From the NCBI GenBank assembly GCA_946410085.1, contig CAMJZA010000006.1, positions 20,264 through 84,263 of the forward strand: 64,000 nt of DNA, written 5' to 3'. Shown in pieces: positions 34,448 to 43,970 of this stretch (positions are counted from its first letter, which is position 1; the number at the start of each line of letters is the position of its first letter). The notes under the pieces were generated by a model. It saw only the letters and a program-made list of their open reading frames with translations. It did not search any database and was not told the origin of the DNA. Source of the DNA: an uncultured Treponema sp. (lineage in GTDB: Bacteria > Spirochaetota > Spirochaetia > Treponematales > Treponemataceae). Both the position numbers and the translations under genes were made by a program.

Positions 34448-35048
34448 CAGGGTAAGCGCGGTCGCCCGGGCTGCGGAAAAAAAGGAGCGCTGGGAGCACA
34501 GCCAGCGGGTTGCTGCGACTGCCGAGCTGATGTGCAATATGTTCGGCGTTGATCCGGCAAAGGGCTATCTTGCCGGCATTGCGCACGACATGTGCAAGGA
34601 TTTAGGCGATGAGGAGCTGCTGGCGCTTGCGGGCCGGGACCAGCAGCCGATTTCCGTCGTTGAGCGGAAGAAGCCTTCCCTGCTGCACGGCAGGGCTGCC
34701 GCGATGAAGCTGATGCACGACTTCGGTGTTGACGATATGGATATCATTCAGGCTGTCTCCCGCCATACGCTGGGAGGCGCAAGCCTGTGTCCCCTTGCAA
34801 AGATTGTCTATGTGGCGGACAAGATTGAACCGGGCCGTCCGCAGTCGACGCAGGAATACCGCGACAAGCTCTTTTCCAAGAGCCTTGATGCCCTGACCCT
34901 GTCGGTTCTTGAGGAAAACATGCGCTACCTTGAGTCCAAGGGCAAGAAGGTTGCCGATGTGAGTTACCGCTTTCACGAGAGCCTCAGGCGGGATGTGGCA
35001 CGTGCAGCCCAGATAGCGATTGAACTGACGGGGGGCGGCGAGGGATGA
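34422..35048 (+). CDS. yqeK: HD-domain symmetrical diadenosine tetraphosphatase YqeK
   Basis: 208 residues. HD hydrolase that cleaves Ap4A to two ADP in Gram-positive bacteria and relatives. Seen: an N-terminal histidine in RWEHSQRVAATAELM near 24-38, the HD pair in GIAHDMCKD near 51-59, LLHGRAA near 89, AVSRHTLGG near 111, and ADKIEPGR near 130. ATG 34422 lies inside the end of nadD and the stop overlaps the next gene (ATGA), so the whole run obgE-LCP is one operon. Confidence 0.88.
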   Translation: MEVTKDLIDRVSAVARAAEKKERWEHSQRVAATAELMCNMFGVDPAKGYLAGIAHDMCKDLGDEELLALAGRDQQPISVVERKKPSLLHGRAAAMKLMHDFGVDDMDIIQAVSRHTLGGASLCPLAKIVYVADKIEPGRPQSTQEYRDKLFSKSLDALTLSVLEENMRYLESKGKKVADVSYRFHESLRRDVARAAQIAIELTGGGEG

Positions 35049-36268
35049 ACCTGAGCAGGGAACAGAAGAGTGCCGCCTTTATCCTGTTCATCGTGCTGGT
35101 GGTTGCGGTTGTCGTAGTCAAGATTGCGCTGTCCCTGGTCAGGGATCCCGTTGCCGAGAACCTGAAAAAGGATCAGGTCGTGAAGGTGCTCTTTGTCATA
35201 CGGGATGATGCGGGAAGCGCCCTTTGTTCCGATGTGTTCCTGTTTTATCCAGATTCCAAGAAGGGGGCCGTCATTGATGTTCCCGGTAATACGGGAGCAA
35301 TCTGGGGCAGTCTGGGCCGCGTAGACCGGATCGATACCATCTACCGTGAACGGGGAATGCAGACCTACCTCGGTGAGATAGAAGACCTGCTGGGCCTGGA
35401 GATTCCCTTTTCAATCAGCATCGGGGAAACTGCTTTTGGCCGTATGGTTGACTTTCTCGGCGGCCTGTCGGTATTCATCCAGGCGCCGGTTGATAAGGAT
35501 GACGGACATGGCGAACGCTGGCTCCTGCCGAGCGGCGCCGTCAATCTGGACGGGGAAAAGCTGCGGGACTACATGGAGTACCTGCTGGACTATGAAGACG
35601 AGGCTGCCCGTGATGAGCGCCGCCTGTCTGCATTTACGGCGTTCCTGCTTGCATTGAAGAACAGGCGTTCAGATGTGCTCGAAAAGGATACCTTTCCCTA
35701 CTACGCAGCCTGCATGGAGAGCAACGTTGACGCCGACGGCCTGTATGAGCTGCTGAACGTCATAACCGATTTTGATTCGAATTACCTGACGACGCAGTCA
35801 ATTCTGGGAAGCGAACGTCTCGTGGACGGGCAGAAGCTGATTTTTCCCTTCCTGAACGGGCAGCTGGTCAAGGATGTCGTCAAGCAGAAGCTCAGGATGC
35901 TGATTGCGCGGGATTCCCAGGATAGCCGGCGGGTTTACGTTATCGAGGTTCTGAACGGAACCTACCAGCAGGGGCTTGCCCGGAATGCTTCCATCCTGCT
36001 TGATAATGCGGGCTACAATATCCTGCAGGTCGGTAATGCGGACCGGATGGACTATGAACATACGGTCATCATAAATCATATCGGCAATGAGGAGGCTGCG
36101 AAGGCGCTCGGTGACTTCATCAGCTGCTATAACATCATCACCGAGGAAATTGACCTCGATGACGAGGGGGATGAAGATGTTGATTTTACCCTCGTTCTGG
36201 GGAATGACTGGGACGGACGCTATGTCCGCGGAGGTTTCGGCAAGGAAGAGGCCGAAGCGAATGAATAG
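35045..36268 (+). CDS. LCP (LytR-CpsA-Psr) family protein with LytR_C domain
   Basis: 407 residues. One N-terminal membrane anchor (AAFILFIVLVVAVVVVKIAL, about 10-29), then an extracytoplasmic LCP domain (about 45-275: VLFVIRDDAGS, LFYPDSKKGAVIDVPGNTGAIW, FGRMVDFLGGLSVFI, GEKLRDYMEYL, DERRLSAF) and a LytR_C domain (about 295-390: VYVIEVLNGTYQQGLARNASILLDNAGYNI). LCP proteins transfer polyprenyl-linked glycopolymers to the wall or to lipids; in spirochetes the acceptor is not established. The C-terminus is acidic. It overlaps yqeK (ATGA). Confidence 0.82.
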   Translation: MNLSREQKSAAFILFIVLVVAVVVVKIALSLVRDPVAENLKKDQVVKVLFVIRDDAGSALCSDVFLFYPDSKKGAVIDVPGNTGAIWGSLGRVDRIDTIYRERGMQTYLGEIEDLLGLEIPFSISIGETAFGRMVDFLGGLSVFIQAPVDKDDGHGERWLLPSGAVNLDGEKLRDYMEYLLDYEDEAARDERRLSAFTAFLLALKNRRSDVLEKDTFPYYAACMESNVDADGLYELLNVITDFDSNYLTTQSILGSERLVDGQKLIFPFLNGQLVKDVVKQKLRMLIARDSQDSRRVYVIEVLNGTYQQGLARNASILLDNAGYNILQVGNADRMDYEHTVIINHIGNEEAAKALGDFISCYNIITEEIDLDDEGDEDVDFTLVLGNDWDGRYVRGGFGKEEAEANE

Positions 36269-36330
36269 AGCGGTTCGGAAACTGACTCGGAGTCCGGACG
36301 GGATACATACGCAGTTTTAGGAGGATTTCG

Positions 36331-36696
36331 ATGGAAAATACGGAAAAAACGGAAAAGACGACGGAACAGATGGCGCTGGAACTGGCGCAGCTGATGGAAG
36401 ACGGGAAGGGACAGGATGTGTGCGTCCTTGACATATCGGCATTGAACAGCTGGACGGACTACTTTGTCATCGTCACGGTGACGAGCGGGGCGCAGGCTGA
36501 GGGTCTGTACAAGTATGTAAAGGATTATAACAGGGAGAATGGACTTGAGTTCCACCAGACGTCACATAAGTCTCCCCAGGGGAGCGAATGGATGCTGCTG
36601 GATGTCGGCTCGATTGTCATTCATCTGATGACAAAAGAAGCCAGAGACTTTTACGAACTCGAAAAGCTCTGGCATGCCGGAAGGAAATTAAAATAG
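36331..36696 (+). CDS. rsfS: Ribosomal silencing factor RsfS
   Basis: 121 residues. Binds L14 and blocks joining of the subunits in starvation. Seen: DGKGQDVCVLDISALNSWTDYFVIVT near 25-50, the middle segment with SGAQAEGLYKYVKDY, and EWMLLDVGSIVIHLMTKEARDFYELEKLW near 88-116. TAGGAGG precedes the ATG. A 15-nt GC hairpin (36699-36713) follows the stop and may end the operon. Convergent with the acidic-protein gene. Confidence 0.93.
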   Translation: MENTEKTEKTTEQMALELAQLMEDGKGQDVCVLDISALNSWTDYFVIVTVTSGAQAEGLYKYVKDYNRENGLEFHQTSHKSPQGSEWMLLDVGSIVIHLMTKEARDFYELEKLWHAGRKLK

Positions 36697-36728
36697 GAGT
36701 CCGCCGGGCGGACCGCGGCGGCTTTGTG

Positions 36729-37043
36729 CTAGATAAGGTCGTCGAGGTCTGCCGGGTCTGAGTCCTCTTCTATCTCTTCATCGTCGTTGTACAGCTCGTC
36801 ATCATCGAAGCTGCGCTTGCGGTTGTCGTAACCGTCTTCTATTTCCTGATCATCAAAGGGCTCGTCGTAGGGGTCGTCATCATCGCCGAATGCATCATCG
36901 TAGGACTCTTCCATGCCTTCATCGTCATCGAAGTCATCATAGTCGTCCTCATCGTCGTAGTTGCTTTCCCCGTCATAATCATCATCGTCATAGGAAAATC
37001 CGGTAAGCGAAGAGAATTCCAGAAAATCGTCAGCATTCGCCAT
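36729..37043 (-). CDS. Very acidic small protein, unknown function
   Basis: 104 residues, no recognised domain. About half the residues are Asp or Glu (roughly 37 Asp and 14 Glu) with many Tyr and Phe between them (DDYDDFDDDEG type). No signal peptide or membrane segment. AAGGAG lies 8 nt before the ATG, which supports real translation. Stretches like this occur in disordered histone-chaperone-like or delta-like proteins, and in nucleic-acid mimics; nothing here decides. Divergent from rpsP across the promoter at 37173. Confidence 0.6.
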   Translation of the reverse strand: MANADDFLEFSSLTGFSYDDDDYDGESNYDDEDDYDDFDDDEGMEESYDDAFGDDDDPYDEPFDDQEIEDGYDNRKRSFDDDELYNDDEEIEEDSDPADLDDLI

Positions 37044-37172
37044 TGTGACAGCTCCTTAAAACAATCAGCTTTCCCAAACTAATCCCAGCCCGTCCTTCCA
37101 CTGTAAAGGACATACAGGCTTTTGTCAATTGCTTTTTTGATGAATTTGTTTTCAAAATTCGGGCTTTGTGCA

Positions 37173-37201
37173 TTGACTAAAGCTATATTTTACAATAGTA
37201 T
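37173..37201 (+). promoter_or_regulatory. Promoter of the rpsP operon
   Basis: TTGACT (37173-37178), 17-nt spacer, TAGTAT (37196-37201). The leader of about 130 nt to rpsP is unusually long and GC-rich near 37225-37265; no riboswitch recognised. Confidence 0.6.
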
Positions 37202-37334
37202 AAATGTCCATACTGTGCGTAGTCCCGAAAGGGGGCATCGGACGTCGCCCGGCGCTGTCGGACAACACTGAAAGACCCTGAGGAAACTGCCGTGCAGTTC
37301 ATTTTTCTGTATTCTATTATGGAGGAAAAAGGAA

Positions 37335-37601
37335 GTGGTAAAGATCAGACTTAAGAGGTTTGGTACGAAGGCCCGTCCCGACTATCGTATCGTTGTTCTG
37401 GATGCCCGCAAGCCGCGCGACGGAGCGACGATTGAGGAGATCGGCCAGTACCATCCGATCGCAGCGGAGGGCAGGCAGACGAGCTTTAACGAAGAGCGCG
37501 CTAAGTATTGGCTCAGCGTTGGTGCTCAGCCGACGGCGATTGTCAAGAAAATCTTCAATGCAAACGGCTTGTCAGTGAAGGGACAGAAGATCGCCAAGTA
37601 A
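37335..37601 (+). CDS. rpsP: 30S ribosomal protein S16
   Basis: 88 residues. bS16: [20 protein letters not shown] at the start, [11 protein letters not shown] and [16 protein letters not shown]. Uses a GTG start; GGAGGAAAAAGGAA is the ribosome binding region. First gene of rpsP-khpA-rimM-trmD-rplS. Confidence 0.96.
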   Translation: MVKIRLKRFGTKARPDYRIVVLDARKPRDGATIEEIGQYHPIAAEGRQTSFNEERAKYWLSVGAQPTAIVKKIFNANGLSVKGQKIAK

Positions 37602-37622
37602 ATTGCGGGGAGCTAAGAGGGA

Positions 37623-37856
37623 ATGGAAAAAGACCTGATTGAATACATAGCGAAATCATTGGTCGATGATCCCGCCTCTGTCTCTGTAACGGAAACCGAA
37701 GGCGATCGTGGCCCTGTGCTGCAGTTAAGCGTTGCCCAAGGTGATATTGGCAAGGTTATTGGCAAGTACGGTCGTATTGCAAAGGCTCTGCGCACTGTTT
37801 TGAGCGCCTATTCCAGCAAGGATGGAAAGCGCTGCAGCCTTGAAATTCTGGACTGA
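37623..37856 (+). CDS. khpA: KH-domain RNA-binding protein
   Basis: 77 residues. Single type II KH domain with the GxxG loop in GKVIGKYGRIAKALRTVL (near 44-61). KhpA/YlqC binds RNA broadly and affects division and envelope in Gram-positives. Its place between rpsP and rimM is the standard one. The stop overlaps the rimM ATG by one base. Confidence 0.9.
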   Translation: MEKDLIEYIAKSLVDDPASVSVTETEGDRGPVLQLSVAQGDIGKVIGKYGRIAKALRTVLSAYSSKDGKRCSLEILD

Positions 37857-38431
37857 TGACAGAGCAGTTTGTAGTTGGTATTGTCCGGGGTACGCATGGT
37901 ATAACGGGCGAGTTCAAAGTCGAAAGCACTTCCGGCGAGTACGGGCATTTTGCCGGTATGGAGGAAGTGACGCTTACAGACGGAACGGAGCGTACGCTCT
38001 TTAAGGTGGAATATGTTCACCCTGCCTCCGGGACGCTGTATATGAAACTCGTGGGAATAAGTGGGCCTGAGGAAGCTGCAAGATACAAGGGCTTTCAAAT
38101 CGTAGTTCCCCGAAAATTTGCGCATCCGTTGCAGGCGGATGAGTGGTACATAGAGGACCTGAAGGGGTGCTCTGTGCTGTACGGTGAAACGTACGAAAAC
38201 GGGGCGGCAGACGATGCCGTCGGGACTGTCACAGACGTAAAGGAAGGCGGATCAGGCTATCTCGTTGAGATTTCGCTGTCCGAGGCCTGCACCCTGCTGC
38301 GTGACGACGTCAAGTTCGGGAAGGACGGAAAGGTCCGGACCGTATATGTGCCTTTTCGGAATGAGTTTATAGGCGATGTTGACGTTGAAGGCAGGAAAAT
38401 GCGGCTGATGCACCTCTGGATTCTGGAGTAG
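37856..38431 (+). CDS. rimM: 16S rRNA processing protein RimM
   Basis: 191 residues. Assists maturation of the 30S head by binding S19. Seen: VVGIVRGTHGITGEFKVES at the N-terminus, a PRC-barrel C-terminal half with EWYIEDLKGCSVLYG near 97 and GTVTDVKEGGSGYLVEI near 123, ending in PFRNEFIGDVDVEGRKMRL. It overlaps khpA by one base and is 4 nt before trmD. Confidence 0.92.
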   Translation: MTEQFVVGIVRGTHGITGEFKVESTSGEYGHFAGMEEVTLTDGTERTLFKVEYVHPASGTLYMKLVGISGPEEAARYKGFQIVVPRKFAHPLQADEWYIEDLKGCSVLYGETYENGAADDAVGTVTDVKEGGSGYLVEISLSEACTLLRDDVKFGKDGKVRTVYVPFRNEFIGDVDVEGRKMRLMHLWILE

Positions 38432-38435
38432 CTCC

Positions 38436-39287
38436 ATGAAATTTACTGTGCTGACCTTGTTTCCCGAGATTCCGCGCGCTTTTTTTGAAGCTTCGATCAT
38501 GGCGAAGGCGGTTGAACGGGGAATTATTGCCTACGATTTGGTGAATATCAGGGATTTTGCCTTCGATAGACACAAGACATGTGACGACGCTCCGTATGGC
38601 GGAGGGGCAGGGCAGCTGCTGTTGCCGGAACCCCTCGGAAGGGCGCTTGACAGCGTTGAGGCTTACAAACGGACAAAGCACGTCGTGTACGTGACGCCCG
38701 GAGGAAGGCCCTTTACGCAGGAAAAGGCCCTCGAGTTCAGCCGGATGGACGAACTTGTTCTGATCTGCGGGAGATACGAAGGTATTGACCAGCGGATTAT
38801 AGATTACTACGTCGATGAGGAAATCTCCATTGGAGATTACGTCATGTCGAGCGGAGAGCTGGCGGCGGCTGTCATAGTCGATGCCGTGTACCGCCTGGTT
38901 GACGGTGTCATCACGGAAGAATCTCTGGACGAGGAAAGTTTTTCTGGCGGCCTTCTGGAATATCCCCAGTATACGAGGCCAAGCGTATACAAGGGCATGG
39001 AAGTCCCCGAGGTTTTGACGGGCGGCAACCACGAGGAAATCCGGAAGTGGCGGCTTCGCAAGAGCCTTCAGAAAACCCTGATGAACAGGCCGGACCTGAT
39101 TGCCAGGGCGAGGATGAACGGTACTCTTGACGGGGAAGCAGAAAAGATGATCGGAGAGCTTGCGGATCATATAAGCTATAAAAATGACCGCAGGCAGGGC
39201 AGGATGCTGAGGGCCAGACAGGAGCGGCTGAAACGGGCTGCTTCCGCTGAAAGGCAGGATGCTGAAGGCCGGGAAAAGGAGAATTAG
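38436..39287 (+). CDS. trmD: tRNA (guanine-N1)-methyltransferase
   Basis: 283 residues. Methylates G37 of tRNAs. Seen: [38 protein letters not shown] near 50-67, the knot motif [28 protein letters not shown] near 108-135, and [17 protein letters not shown]. The C-terminal 35 residues (after NDRRQG) are a basic tail beyond the usual end. One base separates it from rplS. Confidence 0.95.
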   Translation: MKFTVLTLFPEIPRAFFEASIMAKAVERGIIAYDLVNIRDFAFDRHKTCDDAPYGGGAGQLLLPEPLGRALDSVEAYKRTKHVVYVTPGGRPFTQEKALEFSRMDELVLICGRYEGIDQRIIDYYVDEEISIGDYVMSSGELAAAVIVDAVYRLVDGVITEESLDEESFSGGLLEYPQYTRPSVYKGMEVPEVLTGGNHEEIRKWRLRKSLQKTLMNRPDLIARARMNGTLDGEAEKMIGELADHISYKNDRRQGRMLRARQERLKRAASAERQDAEGREKEN

Positions 39288-39288
39288 A

Positions 39289-39774
39289 ATGGATTTGATT
39301 CAGACTATTGGTGAGCAGCAGAAGAAGGCCGACGCTGAGAACTTCCGCGTCGGAGATACTGTAAAGGTTCACTTTGAGATTATTGAAGGCAAGACGAAGA
39401 GGATTCAGATGTATGAGGGTCTCGTCATCTGCATCAAGAATGCGGGAATCGGCCGCACCTTCACCGTCCGCAAGGTCAGCTATGGTGTCGGCGTTGAGCG
39501 CGTATTCCCGGTGCACAGCCCGCGCGTCGTCCGCGTTGAGGTCGTGCGTCCCGGAAAGGTCCGCCGTGCCAAGCTCTACTACATCCGTGACAAGGTCGGT
39601 AAGGATGCGAAGATTAAGGAGCGCCTCGGTGCAAAGGCTGCAAGGGAAGTGCGTGAGGGCAATGCCGCAGCACTTGCCGCCGCTGCCAAGCGCGAGGAAG
39701 CCCTGAAGGCTGAGATTAAGGAAGAAACCGCAGCCGAGGCAGCTGCCAACAAGAACGCAAAGAAGAAGAAGTAA
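39289..39774 (+). CDS. rplS: 50S ribosomal protein L19
   Basis: 161 residues. bL19 core: [28 protein letters not shown]-type ([21 protein letters not shown]), [10 protein letters not shown] and [21 protein letters not shown]. The last 45 residues are an Ala/Glu/Lys-rich tail ending in KKKK, longer than the usual 115-residue protein. A terminator follows. Confidence 0.96.
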   Translation: MDLIQTIGEQQKKADAENFRVGDTVKVHFEIIEGKTKRIQMYEGLVICIKNAGIGRTFTVRKVSYGVGVERVFPVHSPRVVRVEVVRPGKVRRAKLYYIRDKVGKDAKIKERLGAKAAREVREGNAAALAAAAKREEALKAEIKEETAAEAAANKNAKKKK

Positions 39775-39797
39775 TCAGCCTTTCTGCTGAAATTCCG

Positions 39798-39827
39798 CCC
39801 CGGGAGCAGGTCTTCCGGGGTTTTTTT
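39798..39827 (+). terminator. Rho-independent terminator after rplS
   Basis: CCCCGG (39798-39803) pairs with CCGGGG (39815-39820), followed by seven T residues. Confidence 0.85.
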
Positions 39828-39936
39828 ATGCCATTCCCGGGGCATTTTTATGCCATTTCTGGGGCGTTTTTATCCCCCGCGAGCTCTTTTCTGCCGCAGA
39901 AAAGGGCTTTTTGTTTCTGACTCCTCCTTTTCTTCT

Positions 39937-39963
39937 TATATTATTTTGTTCTGTTACCGATAT
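39937..39963 (+). promoter_or_regulatory. Candidate sigma28 (FliA) promoter of flgK
   Basis: TATA (39937-39940), 15-nt spacer, ACCGATAT (39956-39963), against the flagellar consensus TAAA-N15-GCCGATAA. It agrees at 3 of 4 and 6 of 8 positions and sits about 70 nt before flgK, after the rplS terminator. Confidence 0.4.
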
Positions 39964-40039
39964 ATGAAGAAGATAAATTTCTTTCATACATGCAGGCCCG
40001 GGGTGGGACTTCACGGTACGGGAAAACGGAGGACGAAAG

Positions 40040-41911
40040 ATGTCAGGAACATTTGCTGGTATAGAGATTGGAAAGCGCAGCCTTATGGCGCACAATGTGC
40101 AGATTCAGACTGCCGGCCACAATATTTCAAATGCCGATACCGAAGGCTACAGCCGTCAGCGCGTGACGGTTGCCGCCATGGATCCGCTGGACCGTCCTGA
40201 TCTTGAGCGTGCTGAGCTTCCCGGCCAGCTGGGGCAGGGTACGGTCGTACAGTCCGTGACCCGCGTCCGCGATGAACTGCTGGATAACCGTATTTTTGCC
40301 CAGACGAATCTGGAGAGCTACTGGAACACCCGCGATACCTATTACTCGATGATCGAGCAGATATACAATGAGCCCGATGAAGTTTCTGTCCGCACGAACA
40401 TGGATAAGTTCTGGCAGGCCTGGCAGGAGCTGTCGACTGATCCGGGAAGTGATGCCTGCCGTCAGGCGGTCGTTACCCGTGCCGAAAACCTGACGAATTC
40501 GATTCAGCAGAACAATAAATCCCTCCTTGCAATTCAGCAGCAGGTCAATGGCGATATCGAAGCGTCCGTAAAGCAGGTCAACGATATTACGCGGCAGCTT
40601 GCAGACGTGAACAAAGAAATTGTCCGCGTTATGGGCATGGGCGACAACCCGAATGACCTGATGGACCGCCGTGACCTGCTCGTAGAACGGCTCGGCAACC
40701 TGATAAACGTTACGGTCGTCCGTTCGGATCCCGATGAATTCATCGTCCATACGGATGGGCAGATGATAGTGCAGGGCGGTCTTGCCCGCCAGATTGACGA
40801 AGTGACGGACATGGACAACTCCGGCTATACCAAGCTCATCTGGCACGATACCCAGTTTGACGCTTCGTTCAGGGGCGGATCGCTCGGTGCCCTCGTCGAA
40901 CTCCGCGACAAGGATTTGCGGAGTGAGCTGCAGTCGCTCGATACAATGACGCAGAACTTTGCGGACCTCGTGAACGATGTACACCGCAATGCAATCGGCA
41001 AGAACAACGTAACGGGGCTGGACTTCTTTACGGAACATCCCTTCGTTGAAAATACGAACGGCAACTATGACCGCGACGGCGACGGAGCGGTGGATTCTTC
41101 CTATATATTCCGCATGACGGGTACCAATGCCCTGCGGCCCCAGGAACAGATCGGCCTTGCCGGTACGATGACCTTCAGCGGGACGAGCGGCAACATCACG
41201 GTGACCTACTATCCGACGGACACCGTTGAGGATGTCGTGAACCGCATCAACGACAGCAACGGAGAAGTGAAGGCATATCTGGACCGGAATTCGAACCTTG
41301 TCCTGAAGGCGACGACGGCCCAGCAGATCGGAAACCCCGACTTTGTCATCCGTCATGTTGAGGATTCCGGAATGTTCCTGACCGGCTATTCCGGCATTCT
41401 TGCCGGCAGCGGTGAGGCCGGTGCCTACGACTGGGCACAGCCGGATGCGGTGAATTCCCTTGCGGGTGCACAGTTTGCCGTAACCCCGATCATGCATCCT
41501 TCCGGCTATGTTGTCGTGAACCCGGCGATTGCTTCTGACGTGCAGTCCGTCGCCGCCGCCTTTGCGAACAATCAGGGCCGGGCCGAGACCGATGACGGCC
41601 GGGCTGCCGTCGAAATTGCGGCAATCCGTAACAGCAAGATGATGGTTGGCGGTGACCGTACCTTCGACGACTACTTTGCCGAGACGGTAACGAGGATAGG
41701 ACTGAAGGGTGAGCAGGCGGAGAACATGCTTGCGAGCCAGAAGGCCATCATGAATGACCTGCGGGATTTGCGTGACAGCATTTCCGGCGTCAATGTCGAT
41801 GAAGAGCTTGCCGACATCATCAAGTTCCAGTACGGCTATCAGGCGGCGGCGAAGTTCATCAGTGTACAGGATCAGCTGCTGAACACCCTGATCAACCGGA
41901 TCGGCGTGTGA
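40040..41911 (+). CDS. flgK: Flagellar hook-associated protein 1
   Basis: 623 residues. First hook-filament junction protein, exported by the flagellar type III system to the periplasmic flagellum. Seen: the N-terminal D0 helix with LMAHNVQIQTAGHNISNADTEGY near 13-37 (the rod/hook signature NISNADT), a long middle part with beta-domain insertions (about 300-490), and the C-terminal helix region FQYGYQAAAKFISVQDQLLNTLINRI. GGAGGA lies 8 nt before the ATG. Followed by flgL, fliW and csrA in one strand run. Confidence 0.95.
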   Translation: MSGTFAGIEIGKRSLMAHNVQIQTAGHNISNADTEGYSRQRVTVAAMDPLDRPDLERAELPGQLGQGTVVQSVTRVRDELLDNRIFAQTNLESYWNTRDTYYSMIEQIYNEPDEVSVRTNMDKFWQAWQELSTDPGSDACRQAVVTRAENLTNSIQQNNKSLLAIQQQVNGDIEASVKQVNDITRQLADVNKEIVRVMGMGDNPNDLMDRRDLLVERLGNLINVTVVRSDPDEFIVHTDGQMIVQGGLARQIDEVTDMDNSGYTKLIWHDTQFDASFRGGSLGALVELRDKDLRSELQSLDTMTQNFADLVNDVHRNAIGKNNVTGLDFFTEHPFVENTNGNYDRDGDGAVDSSYIFRMTGTNALRPQEQIGLAGTMTFSGTSGNITVTYYPTDTVEDVVNRINDSNGEVKAYLDRNSNLVLKATTAQQIGNPDFVIRHVEDSGMFLTGYSGILAGSGEAGAYDWAQPDAVNSLAGAQFAVTPIMHPSGYVVVNPAIASDVQSVAAAFANNQGRAETDDGRAAVEIAAIRNSKMMVGGDRTFDDYFAETVTRIGLKGEQAENMLASQKAIMNDLRDLRDSISGVNVDEELADIIKFQYGYQAAAKFISVQDQLLNTLINRIGV

Positions 41912-41958
41912 GACGCGGACGAGAAAGGCTAGAACACAAGGATAAGGAGTAAAAGGAT

Positions 41959-43209
41959 ATGGCTACAGGCAGAATCAGTTCTCAGATGAACAACACTGAT
42001 ACGCAGTATTACCTCAGGAAGCAGGAAGTCAAGCAGAACCGTTTGAACAATCAGGTCGGAAGCCAGAGCCGGATCGGTTCCCTTCGTGATGATCCGATCG
42101 CAGTCGGCCATCTGGTCCGCTACCAGTCCTACCTGTCCCGCGTGAATCAGTTTGAGAAAAATGCCCAGACCCTTGCCGACAATTTTAAGATTACCGAGGG
42201 ATACGTCAACTCGAACCTGCAGATCATGCAGCGGGTCCGTGAGCTTGCGGTGAACGGGGCAAACGGAACGAACAGCAAGGAAGACCTCAAGAACATGGCG
42301 ACTGAGGTCAATGAGCTGCTCAAGGAAATGATTCAGAATGCGAATGCCGTCGGACCGGAGGGCGACAGCCTTTTTGCCGGCACCCGGAGCAAGACACAGG
42401 CATTTGACGTGCTGCTGGGAAATGTTCCCGGTGCAAGCGAGCCCCTCATCAAGGAAGTCAAGTATCAGGGAAACATCGCGCTTAACTCGGTTGAAGTGGA
42501 CGAAAACCAGTACATGAAGGTTGACAACAGCGGTAACCGCATCTTCTGGGCGGAACCGCAGCGCGTAATGGGCAGGCGTGACTTGACCGGCTGGACGAGC
42601 AAGGCTGACAGCGTCATCAACGTGGACGGCGTGGAGATTGCGATAAACCGGGGCGACAACATCTATTCGCTTGCTGCAAAGATAAATGACAGCGGTGCGG
42701 CGGTCAAGGCGAGGATTGACCCCGTTACCAATGGCCTGGACCTTGAGACGACTGACTCCCACCAGCTGTGGCTGGAAGACAAGAACGGCACGGTTCTGGA
42801 GGATATCGGCTTCATCAAGGACAAGTCCCAGCTGCCGCCCTATAACCTTGCGACGAACGTTGTCTCTTCCGGCGGATCTGTCTTTGACACGGTGATTGCC
42901 CTGCGTGATGCAATGTATGCCGCAGATCAGGAGTCCATCGGCGGCCGGGTTCTCGGTTCGATTGATGAAGGCATTTCCAACATGACGACCCGCCTTGCAA
43001 AGACGGGTAGCGACTACGAGCGGGCCGAAAACAACATCACCCGGTCCCAGACCAATACCCTCAATGTAACCGCCCTCGTCAGCAGGGAAGGTGATATTGA
43101 CCTTACGAAGACGATAACCGATATGAAGATGCTTGAGCTGGTGAATCAGGCTACCTTGAGCAATGCAGGAAAGATGTATTCCACGACGCTGCTCGACTAT
43201 ATCCGCTGA
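41959..43209 (+). CDS. flgL: Flagellar hook-associated protein 3
   Basis: 416 residues. Second hook-filament junction protein, flagellin-like. Seen: N-terminal helix with RKQEVKQNRLNNQVGSQSRIGSLRDDPIAVG near 21-50, IMQRVRELAVNGANGTNSKEDLKNMA near 92-115 (flagellin-type motif), and the C-terminal helix TITDMKMLELVNQATLSNAGKM near 385-410. AAGGAG and AAAAGGAT precede the ATG. Forms an operon with flgK, 47 nt upstream. Confidence 0.94.
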   Translation: MATGRISSQMNNTDTQYYLRKQEVKQNRLNNQVGSQSRIGSLRDDPIAVGHLVRYQSYLSRVNQFEKNAQTLADNFKITEGYVNSNLQIMQRVRELAVNGANGTNSKEDLKNMATEVNELLKEMIQNANAVGPEGDSLFAGTRSKTQAFDVLLGNVPGASEPLIKEVKYQGNIALNSVEVDENQYMKVDNSGNRIFWAEPQRVMGRRDLTGWTSKADSVINVDGVEIAINRGDNIYSLAAKINDSGAAVKARIDPVTNGLDLETTDSHQLWLEDKNGTVLEDIGFIKDKSQLPPYNLATNVVSSGGSVFDTVIALRDAMYAADQESIGGRVLGSIDEGISNMTTRLAKTGSDYERAENNITRSQTNTLNVTALVSREGDIDLTKTITDMKMLELVNQATLSNAGKMYSTTLLDYIR

Positions 43210-43232
43210 TTCTGTGTTCTTGACTAGGTGGC

Positions 43233-43679
43233 ATGATGTTAGTTGAAACAAAGACAATGGGGAAAATGGAGGTTTCCGAAGGGCAGCTGATAAAGCTCCC
43301 GTCGGGCCTGTTCGGTTTTGCCGATTACCATGATTTTGCCCTGATAGACTGCCATATCAAGCCCTTGATATGGATGCAGTCACTCGATGAGAAGGACCTT
43401 GCCTTTCTCCTGCTGGATCCCTTCATCGTCAGCCCGGACTATGAGGCGGATATCGATGATGAGGAGCTTGCCAAAATAGGCATAGAGGATCCCGCTGACG
43501 TACTGCTTCTTTCCATCATTACGATTCCGAACGACGGGTCTCCGGTGACGGCAAACCTGCGCGGACCGCTGGTGATCAACAAGAAAGCCCGTATCGGGAT
43601 GCAGGTCATCCTTGATGACAAGAAGTGGCCCATCAAGTTCGATGTTGCGGGTGCCTTGGCAGCAGGGGAGGGGGCATAA
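43233..43679 (+). CDS. fliW: Flagellar assembly factor FliW
   Basis: 148 residues. Chaperone of flagellin and allosteric antagonist of CsrA. Seen: [15 protein letters not shown] near 25-39, [21 protein letters not shown] near 44-64 and [22 protein letters not shown] near 108-130. Its last bases overlap the csrA start (TAATG), so the two switch partners are made together. A second ATG lies one codon downstream of the one chosen. Confidence 0.94.
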   Translation: MMLVETKTMGKMEVSEGQLIKLPSGLFGFADYHDFALIDCHIKPLIWMQSLDEKDLAFLLLDPFIVSPDYEADIDDEELAKIGIEDPADVLLLSIITIPNDGSPVTANLRGPLVINKKARIGMQVILDDKKWPIKFDVAGALAAGEGA

Positions 43680-43927
43680 TGCTTATCCTTTCGCGCAAGG
43701 TCGATGAGAAAATAAAAATAGGCACTGACATTACCCTGACAATCATCGAGGTCAAGGGGGATCAGGTAAAAGTCGGAGTCGAAGCTCCCAAGAACGTCAA
43801 GGTGTTCCGTCAGGAAGTCTTTGAGGAGATTCAACGGGAGAACAAGGATGCTGCTTCTGCCGCTCCTATTTCGGAAGAAGGGCTTTCTGCCCTGTTCAAG
43901 AAGGCGGGCCGGAGTTCCCGCCTGTAA
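43679..43927 (+). CDS. csrA: Carbon storage regulator CsrA
   Basis: 82 residues. RNA-binding translational regulator that recognises GGA motifs and represses flagellin mRNA in the FliW-CsrA system. Seen: [20 protein letters not shown], the RNA-binding face [22 protein letters not shown] near 32-53; the conserved R44-type residue is in VFRQEVF. The C-terminal 25 residues are longer than in E. coli, as is usual in species with FliW, and this extension is where FliW binds. Confidence 0.96.
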   Translation: MLILSRKVDEKIKIGTDITLTIIEVKGDQVKVGVEAPKNVKVFRQEVFEEIQRENKDAASAAPISEEGLSALFKKAGRSSRL

Positions 43928-43970
43928 GCGGCCGGCTGGTTTCCGGTCAATCAGGAATCTGCCTGTATAT

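Noticed and set aside
40127..41497. Long open frame opposite flgK
   Set aside because: Shadow frame; flgK has all family marks and a ribosome binding site.
41929..43257. Long open frame opposite flgL
   Set aside because: Shadow frame of a conserved flagellar gene; no domain.
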